Shown here: one piece after another, positions 24,582 to 33,284 of the stretch
How positions within the stretch are numbered: the stretch's first letter is position 1
Layout of the letters: every line of letters starts with the position of its first letter
Assembly: GCF_030317115.1 (NCBI RefSeq)
Contig: NZ_JASZYF010000006.1
Span: 285,647-349,646 of the forward strand
From: Variovorax gracilis
Lineage (GTDB): Bacteria; Pseudomonadota; Gammaproteobacteria; Burkholderiales; Burkholderiaceae_C
Reading direction: 5' to 3'
Length of the DNA stretch: 64,000 bases
Made by a program: the position numbers and the translations under genes
The notes under the pieces: model-generated
Told to the model about the DNA's origin: nothing
The model's database searches: none
What the model saw: the letters and a program-made list of their open reading frames with translations, nothing else

Positions 24582-26168
24582 ATGAAACAGGGTCTCTCGC
24601 TGCGTGTATCGCAGCATCTCGCGCTGACACCGCAGCTCCAGCAGTCGATCCGGCTGCTGCAGCTTTCCACGCTCGAGCTGACCCAGGAAGTCGAGCAGAT
24701 GCTCGACGACAACCCTTTCCTCGAGCGAACGGCCGAAGAGGCGACGCGCGAGGAGTTCGGGCTGGAGACGGCCGATGCTCCCGTGCGCGATGACGATCGG
24801 CTGGCCGAGGTCGACAGCGACTTCACGCCCGGTCCCTCGGCGTCCGTCGCGGAGTCCGCGGTCGCAACCCCCAGCGACACCGAAGTCGCCACCGCCGATA
24901 CCGCCGATCGCGAGCCCGACTGGGAAGGCGACGGCTCCGTCGACCTCGCCCCCGACGACAGCGAGTGGGGCGGCGACGCCCCCGCGCGTGCCAACAACCT
25001 CGGCGACGACGAGCGTACCGACGCGACCGAGCTGGCGCGCAGCCAGGAATCGCTGCAGTCCTTCCTGCACCGTCAGGCGCTGGGATTGCGCCTGAGCGAC
25101 ACCGATCGCGCCGCGCTCCGCTTCCTCATCGAATCGCTCAACGACGACGGCTACCTCGAAGACTCGCTGCCCGCCCTCGCGTCGGGCCTGGCGGGCGACG
25201 ACAACGACCAGTTCGACGACCTGGTGCATCACTTCCAGGTCGCACTCGGCCTGCTGCAGAGCCTGGAGCCCGCCGGCGTGGGCGCGCGCAGCCTCGGCGA
25301 ATGCTTGACCATCCAGCTGCGCGCCCTGGCGCGCGAGGATGAGGCCGAGGACGAAGCGCAGGTGCGCCACACCGCCATCGCGATCTGCAAGCAGCCGATG
25401 GAACTGCTCGCCCGGCGTGATTTCAAGCGCCTCGCCACGCTCACCCGCAGCAACGAGGAGGAAGTGCGCGCCGCGCTGCAGCTCATCGCGCGGCTCGAGC
25501 CCAAGCCGGGGCGCCGCTTCGTCGACGTCGAGCGCAACGTGGTCGTGCCTGATGTGATCGTCACGCGTGTCGGCAACGGCACCAACACCAAGTTCCGCGT
25601 CATGCTCAACCCCGAGGTCATGCCGCGCCTGCGCGTGCACGACATCTACGCCGGTGCGCTCAAGCAGCACAAGGGAGAGGGCAGCCAGGCGCTGTCTCAG
25701 CGGCTGCAGGAGGCACGCTGGTTCATCAAGAACATCCAGCAGCGCTTCGACACCATCCTGCGCGTGTCCAACGCCATCGTCGAGCGGCAGAAGAGCTTCT
25801 TCGTGCACGGCGAACTCGCCATGCGCCCGCTGGTGCTGCGCGAGATCGCGGATGAACTCGGGCTGCACGAGTCGACCATCAGTCGCGTGACCACCGCCAA
25901 GTACATGGCGACGCCCTACGGCACGGTCGAGCTCAAGTACTTCTTCGGTTCTGCGCTGGGCACCGAGACCGGCGGCAATGCGTCGAGCACCGCGGTGCGC
26001 GCGCTGATCAAGCAGTTCGTGAGCTCGGAAGACCTGAAGAAGCCGCTCTCCGACAGCCAGATCTCCGAGATGCTCAAGGAGCAGGGCATCGAGTGCGCGC
26101 GTCGCACCGTCGCGAAATACCGCGAAGCCCTGCGCATCGCACCGGCCAATCTGCGCAAGGCCCTCTGA
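24582..26168 (+). CDS. rpoN: RNA polymerase sigma-54 factor
   Basis: Directs RNA polymerase to -24/-12 promoters, which open only with AAA+ activators; governs nitrogen, motility and other genes. 528 residues. Region I is the Gln/Leu-rich N-terminus (SLRVSQHLALTPQLQQSIRL). A long acidic region II follows (about 55-165, rich in Asp/Glu). The core-binding domain and HTH (LGLHESTISRVTTAKYMATP) come next, and the C-terminal RpoN box reads ARRTVAKYRE. The lptB-rpoN order is normal. The usual downstream hpf and ptsN genes are absent; a phospholipase D-like gene follows after 13 bp instead. Confidence 0.96.
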   Translation: MKQGLSLRVSQHLALTPQLQQSIRLLQLSTLELTQEVEQMLDDNPFLERTAEEATREEFGLETADAPVRDDDRLAEVDSDFTPGPSASVAESAVATPSDTEVATADTADREPDWEGDGSVDLAPDDSEWGGDAPARANNLGDDERTDATELARSQESLQSFLHRQALGLRLSDTDRAALRFLIESLNDDGYLEDSLPALASGLAGDDNDQFDDLVHHFQVALGLLQSLEPAGVGARSLGECLTIQLRALAREDEAEDEAQVRHTAIAICKQPMELLARRDFKRLATLTRSNEEEVRAALQLIARLEPKPGRRFVDVERNVVVPDVIVTRVGNGTNTKFRVMLNPEVMPRLRVHDIYAGALKQHKGEGSQALSQRLQEARWFIKNIQQRFDTILRVSNAIVERQKSFFVHGELAMRPLVLREIADELGLHESTISRVTTAKYMATPYGTVELKYFFGSALGTETGGNASSTAVRALIKQFVSSEDLKKPLSDSQISEMLKEQGIECARRTVAKYREALRIAPANLRKAL

Positions 26169-26181
26169 AGGGCGGCTGCCG

Positions 26182-27786
26182 ATGAGCCGTCGCCCCGGCC
26201 CGCTTCCGAATGGGTTGCGACCGGGCTGGGCGTGGATATTGGCGCTGCTGTTCGCGACCGGCTGCGCGAGCCTGCCGGACGAGTTCGAGCGCACGCCCTC
26301 CACTGCCATCGCCGCGTCGGCCGACACCGCGCTCGGCCGGATGGCCAAGGCCTCCCAGCCCGATCCCGACCTGAGCGGCTTCCGCCTGATGCCTGGCGGC
26401 GACTTCGCGCTCCACACGCGCCTGGAGCTCGCTCGCCGCGCCGAGCGCACGCTCGACGTGCAGTACTACCAGATCGCGGACGACGAGACCGGCCGCTATT
26501 TCCTGCGCATGCTGCGAGACGCGGCGAAGCGCGGTGTGCGCGTGCGGCTGCTGATGGACGATCTCTACACCTCGGGCGAGGATGAGCTGTTGCTGGGGCT
26601 CGCTGCCACGCCCAACGTCGAGCTCCGGCTGTTCAACCCGTTCCCGGCCGGGCGCGACAGCATGCTCCAGCGCTTCTCGACCTCGCTCTTCGACTTCGAC
26701 CGCGTCAACCGCCGCATGCACAACAAGCTCTTCATCGCCGATGGCGCGATGGCGGTGGCAGGCGGACGCAACATCGGCAACGAGTACTTCACGCAGACGG
26801 CCGGCGAGAACTTCCTGGACATCGACACCTTCGTGTCCGGCGCCCTGGTCGCGCGGCTGGCAAGCCTGTTCGACCTCTACTGGAACAGCCCGTATGTGCG
26901 GCCGATCGGGACCGTCGCGAAGAGCGGCCTGTCGCGCGAGGAACTGTTGCGCCGCTTCGACGAGGAAACCGGCCCTGCCACCACGCCCGCGCCGCGCCCT
27001 TCGGCGCCCAACGACGTGCTCGGCTACGGGCCGATCGCAGAGGACATGAAGACCGGCAAGCTCGGCCTGATCTGGACTCGCGCCGAGGCCTATGCCGACG
27101 CGCCGGAACGCGTCATCGGCAAGACCGCGTCTTATGGCGGCGTGCCATTGCTCGACGTGGACAGCGTGCGCTACAACGTCCTCGAGCAGATGCGGCGCGC
27201 GCACACCGAGGTCACGCTCGTCTCGCCCTACCTGATCCCAGGCAAGGCCGGCCTGGAGGTGATGCGCGAAATCCGCGGCCGCAACGTCAGGATCAGCGTC
27301 GTCACGAACTCGCTGGCGGCCACGGACGAGCCCGTGGTCCATACCGGCTATCGCCGCTACCGGCGCGACATGCTGCGGCTCGACGTCGAACTGTACGAGC
27401 TGAGTTCGGCACGCACGCGGCGCAGCGTGCGGCTCGGCCTCTTCGGCTCGCAGGTCGGCCGCCTGCACGCGAAGTCGGCCATCTTCGATCGCCGCACGCT
27501 GTTCCTGGGCTCGATGAACTTCGATCCGCGCTCCGACACGCACAACACCGAGATCGGACTCATCATCTTCAGCCCCGAACTGGCGCAGCAGGTGCTGAAG
27601 CTGCTCGACGTGCTCAAGCAGCAGGGCGCCTACCGCGTGCGCTTCGCGCAGGGCGGCGAGAAGCTCGAATGGGTGAGTACGGAGGATGGGATCGAGACGG
27701 TGCTCACCGTGGAGCCGGACTCGGACCTCTGGGACCGGTTGATGCTTGAGCTGTTGGCGCCGCTGGCGCCGGAGAGCCTTTTGTAG
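26182..27786 (+). CDS. Phospholipase D family lipoprotein (cardiolipin synthase-like)
   Basis: A 534-residue protein with two HKD active sites, each giving the His-Lys-Asp of the PLD superfamily: HNKLFIADGAMAVAGGRN in the first half and HAKSAIFDRRTLFLGSMN in the second. Both are intact, so it should form a phosphohistidine and transfer phosphatidyl groups. The N-terminus (WILALLFATGCASL) is a signal with a lipobox Cys, so it is predicted to be a lipoprotein. ClsC-type cardiolipin synthases share the length and layout but usually lack a lipobox. It starts 13 bp after rpoN and may share its transcript. Confidence 0.88.
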   Translation: MSRRPGPLPNGLRPGWAWILALLFATGCASLPDEFERTPSTAIAASADTALGRMAKASQPDPDLSGFRLMPGGDFALHTRLELARRAERTLDVQYYQIADDETGRYFLRMLRDAAKRGVRVRLLMDDLYTSGEDELLLGLAATPNVELRLFNPFPAGRDSMLQRFSTSLFDFDRVNRRMHNKLFIADGAMAVAGGRNIGNEYFTQTAGENFLDIDTFVSGALVARLASLFDLYWNSPYVRPIGTVAKSGLSREELLRRFDEETGPATTPAPRPSAPNDVLGYGPIAEDMKTGKLGLIWTRAEAYADAPERVIGKTASYGGVPLLDVDSVRYNVLEQMRRAHTEVTLVSPYLIPGKAGLEVMREIRGRNVRISVVTNSLAATDEPVVHTGYRRYRRDMLRLDVELYELSSARTRRSVRLGLFGSQVGRLHAKSAIFDRRTLFLGSMNFDPRSDTHNTEIGLIIFSPELAQQVLKLLDVLKQQGAYRVRFAQGGEKLEWVSTEDGIETVLTVEPDSDLWDRLMLELLAPLAPESLL

Positions 27787-27787
27787 G

Positions 27788-28420
27788 CTACCTGATGTTC
27801 ACGGCTTCAACCTGCACCAACAGCCGCACCTTATCCTCGAATCCAAACGGAATCCCCCAGGTGATGCCCCAGTTGCTTCGCTCCACCGTCGCCTCGAAGT
27901 CGCCGCCGCAGATCTGGCGGTTGATCAGCGGGCTGATGTAGCAGTTGAAGCGGTTCGCCTTCAGCGTCACCGGCTTGGACTGGCCCATCAGCGTGAGCGT
28001 GCCCGCGACCTCGGTCACCTTGTCGCCGTTGAAGGCGATCTTGTCGGCCACGAAGCGGCCCGTCGGAAACTCGGCCGCGTTGAAGAAGTCCTTGCTCTGC
28101 AAATGCCGGTTGAGCAGGTCGACGCCGGTGTTGACGGAGCTGATGTCCATCGTGATGTCGACCTTGCCGCCGTTGCCTTCCGGGTCGATCTTCACGCTAC
28201 CGTCCTTGGTGCTGAAGCGGCCCCGGTTGGTCGTGGTGCCGTAGTGGCCCATCTCGTACATCACGAAGGTGTGCGTGGGATCGACAACGTAGGTGGCGCC
28301 CTTGACGGGCCCTCCGGCCGGCTTGGCCGCAGCTTCCGGCGCCTGCTGGGCGGCTGTGAGGGTGGTTGCCATCGTCAGCACGGCGACGGTGATGAGCTTC
28401 TTCATGACGGGCTTTCGCAT
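27788..28420 (-). CDS. YceI family protein
   Basis: A periplasmic lipocalin-like protein of about 210 residues. A signal peptide (MKKLITVAVLTMATTLTAAQ after MRKPV) is cut near 28, then an eight-strand barrel domain opens YVVDPTHTFVMYEMGH and contains GRFSTKDGSVKIDPEGNGG and the C-terminal VRLLVQVEAVNI. Family members bind isoprenoid or fatty lipids (for example TT1927b) or respond to base stress; the ligand here is unknown. Two adjacent starts are possible, ATG 28420 and ATG 28405, neither with a clear ribosome site. It is convergent with the PLD gene, one base between the stops. Confidence 0.85.
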   Translation of the reverse strand: MRKPVMKKLITVAVLTMATTLTAAQQAPEAAAKPAGGPVKGATYVVDPTHTFVMYEMGHYGTTTNRGRFSTKDGSVKIDPEGNGGKVDITMDISSVNTGVDLLNRHLQSKDFFNAAEFPTGRFVADKIAFNGDKVTEVAGTLTLMGQSKPVTLKANRFNCYISPLINRQICGGDFEATVERSNWGITWGIPFGFEDKVRLLVQVEAVNIR

Positions 28421-28461
28421 TGCGTTGAAACGGCGGGCATGCCGCAAGCATAGGCTTCCGT

Positions 28462-30243
28462 TCAGCCCTGTGCCCGCAGCAGGACCGCGCGCAAGGCGGC
28501 CGGCTGTACGGGTTTTCGCAGCGCCTGCCAGCCGCGCTCGCGGGCGATCTGCTGCATCGTTTCGTCGACGTCGGCGGATACCAGCGCGATGGCCAGCCCC
28601 GGCCGAAGGCGCTGCAGCTCCTTCGCGAGCGCAATGCCGTCCATCTCGCCGGGCAGGCGGATGTCGCACAGGGCGACGTCGATCGTCGACAGGTCGGCCA
28701 ACGCCAGCGTTTCCGCCGCGCTGGCGTACACGCGCGGACTGGCGCCCCAGAGGCGCAGCAGCGCAGCGATGCTGTCTGCCACCACGGCGTTGTCCTCCAC
28801 GACCAGCACGGCGAGGCCGGGGCGCAGCGTCGTGGCGCCGTGTGTCCCGTTGGCGATCTCGGTTGCCGAGACGAGCGTGGGCGCCAGTGGGGCACCCTGC
28901 GGCGCGGCGGGCAGCACGAAGCCGAACACCGACCCGCGCCCCGGCGCCGAACGCAGCGTGATCAGAACGCCGAGCCGCTCCGCCAGCCGGCGCACGATGG
29001 CGAGCCCCAACCCGTGGCCGCGCTGCAGATTGCGCTCGATGTTGCCGACCTGCTCGAAGTCGCCGAACACGCGGTCTTGCGCGTCCAGTGCGATGCCGAC
29101 TCCGGCGTCCCGAACCTCGATGCGCCAGCCGTCACGGCGCCGCCTGCAGGCCAGCAGCACGCGGCCGTGCGGCGTGAACTTGAGCGCGTTGTCCACGAGG
29201 TTTCCGAGGATGCGACGCAGCGTGACGGGGTCCGTCCACGCTACCGCGTCGGCCGGGCAGCGTACCCGCACGCGGCCGCTGCCGGCCTGGCGCGCGAACT
29301 CGTGCAGCAGCGGCGCGAGCGCGACCGCCGAGGGCGTGATCGGATCGGCCGCGGCCTCGATGCGCCCGATCTCCAGCAACTGGTTGGTGAGCGCTTCGAG
29401 CGCCTGCTGCGCCCGCGACAGCGCGGCGACGGTGTTCTGCACCGTCAGCCGGTCCTCCCCGGCATCGAGCTGGTGGCGCAGCACCTCGGCCTGCAGGCCC
29501 ATCGCCATCACCGGCTGGCGCAGGTCGTGGTTGGCGGCCGAGAAGAAGCGCAGCCGCTCGGCCTGGGCCTGCTGCGATTCGCGCAAGCCCGCCAGCGCCT
29601 GTTCGCGCAAGGTGCTTTCGTTGTGGCGCAGGCCGATGTTTTCCTCCAACTGGCGCGAGCGCTCGGCCACCAGCTTCCAGACCATGGCCAGCAGGCCGAT
29701 GCCGAGCACCGACAGCACCATCATCGCGGGCGATCCGGAGGTGAGCCCCATCACGATCACCGGCGCCAGCAGCAGCGTGATGGCGAGCTGCATCGCCGGC
29801 GTGTAGTACGAAACGGAAAAGACCGACGACAGCGTCATCGCCATGATGACCAGCCCGAGCATCAGTTGCGCCGTGCTGTCGGCCCGGTTGAAGAGCAGGA
29901 CGCCGGCCGCGCCGTGCGCGCCTTCGTGCACCGCGATGCGCAGGGTGTGCAGGCGCAGCGCCGGCGGCAGGTTCTCGGGTGTGAGCGTCGCGGGCAGGTG
30001 CTGCGGGAAGAAGCCCCGGTAGGCCGTGGTGACCGCGATCAGCGCGATCCAGATGCCGGCGTGCAGCACGGAGTATTGCCACGCGAACAGGGCGGCCACG
30101 CCGCAATCGAGCAGGAACTGCACCAGCAGCACGGGCCCGCTGGGCTGGGCGCTGAGCCGAAGCACCTCGCAATGGATCGCGAACCGATCGGCCGGCGAAG
30201 CCTCGGGGTGTGCGGGGGCGGGGGCGGCGGGCGCGGAGCTCAT
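28462..30243 (-). CDS. Hybrid sensor histidine kinase/response regulator
   Basis: A 593-residue inner-membrane hybrid kinase. About six transmembrane segments span 38-190, so the input is membrane-embedded or extracytoplasmic. A coiled coil (about 195-232) leads to the H-box SAANHDLRQPVMAM with His239. N-box NLVDNALKFTP and GHGLGLAIVRRLAER form the ATPase domain. A C-terminal receiver domain (from about 470, LAVLVVEDNAVVADSIAALL) has VALCDIRLPGEMDG with the phospho-acceptor Asp. The HDLRQP H-box rather than HELRTP marks a distinct subgroup. No response-regulator partner is adjacent, so the output may be phosphorelay. The start MSSAPAAP is chosen; frames extending upstream are unsupported. Confidence 0.9.
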   Translation of the reverse strand: MSSAPAAPAPAHPEASPADRFAIHCEVLRLSAQPSGPVLLVQFLLDCGVAALFAWQYSVLHAGIWIALIAVTTAYRGFFPQHLPATLTPENLPPALRLHTLRIAVHEGAHGAAGVLLFNRADSTAQLMLGLVIMAMTLSSVFSVSYYTPAMQLAITLLLAPVIVMGLTSGSPAMMVLSVLGIGLLAMVWKLVAERSRQLEENIGLRHNESTLREQALAGLRESQQAQAERLRFFSAANHDLRQPVMAMGLQAEVLRHQLDAGEDRLTVQNTVAALSRAQQALEALTNQLLEIGRIEAAADPITPSAVALAPLLHEFARQAGSGRVRVRCPADAVAWTDPVTLRRILGNLVDNALKFTPHGRVLLACRRRRDGWRIEVRDAGVGIALDAQDRVFGDFEQVGNIERNLQRGHGLGLAIVRRLAERLGVLITLRSAPGRGSVFGFVLPAAPQGAPLAPTLVSATEIANGTHGATTLRPGLAVLVVEDNAVVADSIAALLRLWGASPRVYASAAETLALADLSTIDVALCDIRLPGEMDGIALAKELQRLRPGLAIALVSADVDETMQQIARERGWQALRKPVQPAALRAVLLRAQG

Positions 30244-30313
30244 CGGCGAACGCACTATAGAGCAGGTGCAACGGCAGGCACATGGAAAAGACGGTCCCGG
30301 CGACAATCGCACG

Positions 30314-31570
30314 GTGAACGATCTCTCTCTTTTTCTCCCTTGCGCCGCCGGCGTCGAGGAATTCCTGGCGCAGGAAGTGCACGCGCTGACCGGACGCGTG
30401 GGGCAGGACCTGCTGACCTTGCGCGGCGGCGTCCGCGTGCGGGCCGACTGGCGTGACGCGCTCAAGCTCAATCTCCACAGCCGTCTCGCTCAGCGTGTGC
30501 TGATCGAACTGGCGCACGCGCCCTACCGCAGCGAGAACGACCTCTACGCCATCGCCAGCGGCGTGGCCTGGGAGATCTGGTTCACGCCGAAGCAGACCTT
30601 CAAGATCGAGACCACCGCGCAGCACAGCCCGCTGCAGAGCCTCAACTTCGCGACCCTGCGCATCAAGGACGCCATCGCCGACCGCTTCCGCGCCAAGGCG
30701 GGCGGCGTGCGGCCCAGCATCGAGACCCAGTGGCCGGACACGCGCGTGTTCGCGCACCTGACGACCGACCTCTGCACGCTCTACATCGACACCTCGGGCG
30801 AGCCGCTCTTCAAGCGCGGCTGGCGCCAGGACAAGGGCGATGCCCCGCTGAAGGAAACGCTGGCCGCCGCCATGCTGGCCGCGAGCGGCTGGTGGAATCC
30901 GGAGACCGGCGAGGTATCGGCCCAACCGCTGTACGACCCCTGCTGCGGCAGCGGCACCATCGCCATCGAGGCCGCGCAGATCGCCGGCGGTATCGCGGCC
31001 GGCTCGCTGCGGCGCTTCGGCTTCGAGAAGCTGCTGCCTTTCCAGCCGCACGTCTGGGCGGCGCTGAAAGCCGAGGCCGCGCCGGCGCCGGACACCGCTG
31101 CCGGGGAACCCGCCATCTTCGGCTCGGACGTGTCGCACCGCATGGTCGACTTCGCGGAGCGCAACGCCGAGCGTGCGGGTGTCGCGCAGGCCGTGCAGTT
31201 CCGCGGCGGCGATGCATTGCAGCGCATGCCGCCGGTCGAGGCCGGCGTGATCGTGTTGAATCCGCCCTACGGCGAGCGCATCGAGGTCGGCGGTGTGGCA
31301 CGCGGTCGACGCGGCGGCGGCAGCGATGACGCGCCGGTTGCGGCTCGCGGCCGCGAAGAGGCGCAGACCGAGGACGGCGGCGAGTTCTTCGTGCAACTCG
31401 CCAGCCACTGGAAGAAGAGCTACTCCGGCTGGACCGCCTGGGTGCTCACGCCCGACCTGCAGTTGCCCAAGCGCATGCGCCTGAAGGAATCGCGCCGTGT
31501 GCCGATGTGGAACGGGCCGATCGAGTGCCGGCTGTTCCGCTTCGACCTCAAGTCCGGCTCGTTCCGTTGA
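30314..31570 (+). CDS. rlmL: THUMP-domain RNA methyltransferase, RlmL-type (23S rRNA m2G2445)
   Basis: Predicted to methylate G2445 of 23S rRNA with S-adenosylmethionine. 418 residues, only the RlmL half of the E. coli RlmKL fusion. The N-terminal THUMP region (about 50-160: GGVRVRADWRDALKLNLHSR) is followed by the Rossmann methyltransferase domain with YDPCCGSGTIAIEAAQIAGG and the catalytic NPPYGER. Right after NPPYGERIEVGG comes a Gly/Arg-rich insertion (VARGRRGGGSDDAPVAARG) that looks disordered. The start is GTG at 30314 (MNDLSLFLPCAAG). It is divergent from the sensor kinase. Confidence 0.88.
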   Translation: MNDLSLFLPCAAGVEEFLAQEVHALTGRVGQDLLTLRGGVRVRADWRDALKLNLHSRLAQRVLIELAHAPYRSENDLYAIASGVAWEIWFTPKQTFKIETTAQHSPLQSLNFATLRIKDAIADRFRAKAGGVRPSIETQWPDTRVFAHLTTDLCTLYIDTSGEPLFKRGWRQDKGDAPLKETLAAAMLAASGWWNPETGEVSAQPLYDPCCGSGTIAIEAAQIAGGIAAGSLRRFGFEKLLPFQPHVWAALKAEAAPAPDTAAGEPAIFGSDVSHRMVDFAERNAERAGVAQAVQFRGGDALQRMPPVEAGVIVLNPPYGERIEVGGVARGRRGGGSDDAPVAARGREEAQTEDGGEFFVQLASHWKKSYSGWTAWVLTPDLQLPKRMRLKESRRVPMWNGPIECRLFRFDLKSGSFR

Positions 31571-31589
31571 CGCGCGATGCGGCGTGTTC

Positions 31590-32054
31590 CTAGAACATGC
31601 CGTTGTCGTTGGCAGCCTTTTCAGGAACGGGCTGCGCCACGTCCCAGTGCTCGACGATCTTCCCGTTCTCGAGCTTGAAGATGTCGATGATCGCGGTACC
31701 GCGCGTGCCCGGCTCGCGCACCGCGTGCACGTGCAGGATCACGTAGTCGCCGTCGACGAAGGAGCGCTTGACGGTGCTTTGCGACTTCGGGAACTTCTCC
31801 TGGAGAAATGCAATGAACTTGCGAAAGCCCTCCGGGCCGTCCGCCGCATTGGGGTTGTGCTGCACGTAGCGGGTGCCGACGTACTTCAAGGCCGCTTCGG
31901 CATCCTTCTGGTTCAGCCCCTTCTCGTAGAAGGCCAGTACCGCCTGGCGATTGGCCTCCTGCTGCGGCGTTGGCGCCGCCTGCGCCAGGCTCTGCAGGGG
32001 GGCAAGGACAAAGGCTGCCGAAACGGCGATGGCCGCCCATGATGAACGTTGCAT
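31590..32054 (-). CDS. Secreted SnoaL-like (NTF2-fold) protein
   Basis: A 154-residue exported protein. A signal peptide (MQRSSWAAIAVSAAFVLAPL through SLAQAAP) is cut near 26. The rest is one NTF2/SnoaL-like domain (ANRQAVLAFYEKGLNQKDAE, then YVQHNPNAADGPEGFRKFIA and IIDIFKLENGKIVEHWD). The conserved YVQHNP and VEHWD motifs match the 'predicted SnoaL-like aldol condensation-catalysing enzyme' group. The natural substrate is unknown. It is convergent with the RNA methyltransferase. Confidence 0.82.
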   Translation of the reverse strand: MQRSSWAAIAVSAAFVLAPLQSLAQAAPTPQQEANRQAVLAFYEKGLNQKDAEAALKYVGTRYVQHNPNAADGPEGFRKFIAFLQEKFPKSQSTVKRSFVDGDYVILHVHAVREPGTRGTAIIDIFKLENGKIVEHWDVAQPVPEKAANDNGMF

Positions 32055-32135
32055 CAGATCTCCCGAGTGAAGTGAATCGAGGTGGTTGGAGTCACCTGGG
32101 CGGCGAGGTTCCCGGGCCCTGTGCCGCAGGGGTCT

Positions 32136-33167
32136 TCAGCCGTAGCGCTTGCGGGCCAGCGCGGCGCCTTCGGCCAGCGCCTGCAGCTTCTTCAAGGCGA
32201 TGTCCCGGTCCATGGGAGCCATTCCGCAGTTCGTGCACGGCAGCAGTCTTCCCTTGGCCACGTACTGCAGGGCCTGTCCGATGGTGTCCGCAATTTGATC
32301 GGGTGTCTCGACGGTGTCGCTCGCCACGTCGATCACGCCGACCATGACGTCCTTGCCGTCGAGCAGGCTCATCAAGTGCGGCGGCACGTGCGAGTGGAAG
32401 CACTCCAGGCTCACCTGGTCGATGCTGCTCCTCGCCAGCGCCGGGAACACCTCCTCGTACTGGCGCCATTCCTCGCCGAGCGATGCCTTCCAGTCGACGT
32501 TGGCCTTGATGCCGTAGCCATAGCAGATGTGCACGGCCGTGGTGCAGGTCAGTCCCCGCGCGGCGCGCTCCAGCGCCTGCACACCCCAGTCGGCGGCGTC
32601 CTTCATGTAGACGTTGAAGGCGGGCTCGTCGAACTGGATGATGTCCACGCCATCGGCGCGCAGTGCGTGCGCCTCCTGGTTCAGCAGGTCGGCGAAGGCC
32701 ATCGCCATCTTCACGCGGTCGCCGTAGAACTGGTCGGCCACGGTGTCGACGATGGTCATCGGCCCGGGCAGCGTGAACTTGATCTTGCGCGTGGTGTGGG
32801 CCCGCAGCAGCCGGGCTTCGGCCGCATGCACCCGGCCCTTGAGCCGCAGCTCCGACACCACCTGCGGCACCATCGCGTCATAGCGGTTGTTGCGGATGCC
32901 CATCTTGACCTTGTGCTCGAAGTCGATGCCCTCGACCTGTTCGAGAAAGCCATGCACGAAATGCTGGCGCGACTGCTCGCCGTCGCCGATCACGTCGAGG
33001 CCGGCATCTTCCTGAGCCTTGATCCACAACAGCGTGGCATCGGCCTTGGCCTGCGCGAGTTCGGCACCTTCGGATTTCCATTGCGGCCAGAGCTTGTGGG
33101 TTTCGGCCAGCCACGCCGGCTTGGGCAGGCTGCCCGCGATGGTCGAGCTGAAGAGGGGACGGGTCAT
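32136..33167 (-). CDS. MetE-like core protein (cobalamin-independent methionine synthase II family)
   Basis: A 343-residue protein equivalent to the C-terminal catalytic barrel of MetE without its N-terminal domain. The zinc ligands of the family are readable: His-x-Cys in AVHICYGYG, a Glu in SLECFHSH, and Cys in LPCTNCGM. The substrate-binding segment IIQFDEPAFN is also conserved. Core-MetE proteins of bacteria work with partner methyl donors rather than methyl-folate polyglutamate in some cases, and the donor here is unknown. The start ATG 33167 has GGAGACAC just upstream. No partner such as DUF1852 is adjacent. Confidence 0.85.
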   Translation of the reverse strand: MTRPLFSSTIAGSLPKPAWLAETHKLWPQWKSEGAELAQAKADATLLWIKAQEDAGLDVIGDGEQSRQHFVHGFLEQVEGIDFEHKVKMGIRNNRYDAMVPQVVSELRLKGRVHAAEARLLRAHTTRKIKFTLPGPMTIVDTVADQFYGDRVKMAMAFADLLNQEAHALRADGVDIIQFDEPAFNVYMKDAADWGVQALERAARGLTCTTAVHICYGYGIKANVDWKASLGEEWRQYEEVFPALARSSIDQVSLECFHSHVPPHLMSLLDGKDVMVGVIDVASDTVETPDQIADTIGQALQYVAKGRLLPCTNCGMAPMDRDIALKKLQALAEGAALARKRYG

Positions 33168-33284
33168 GGGGTGTCTCCGAAAAATCAAGGCGAGGGAAAA
33201 CAGGGGCAGAGCGTAGCGAACAAGCAGCCGGCGCGCACCTGGGACAGAATGCACGCCCATCCCGAACCGAAGACGCATCGACTC

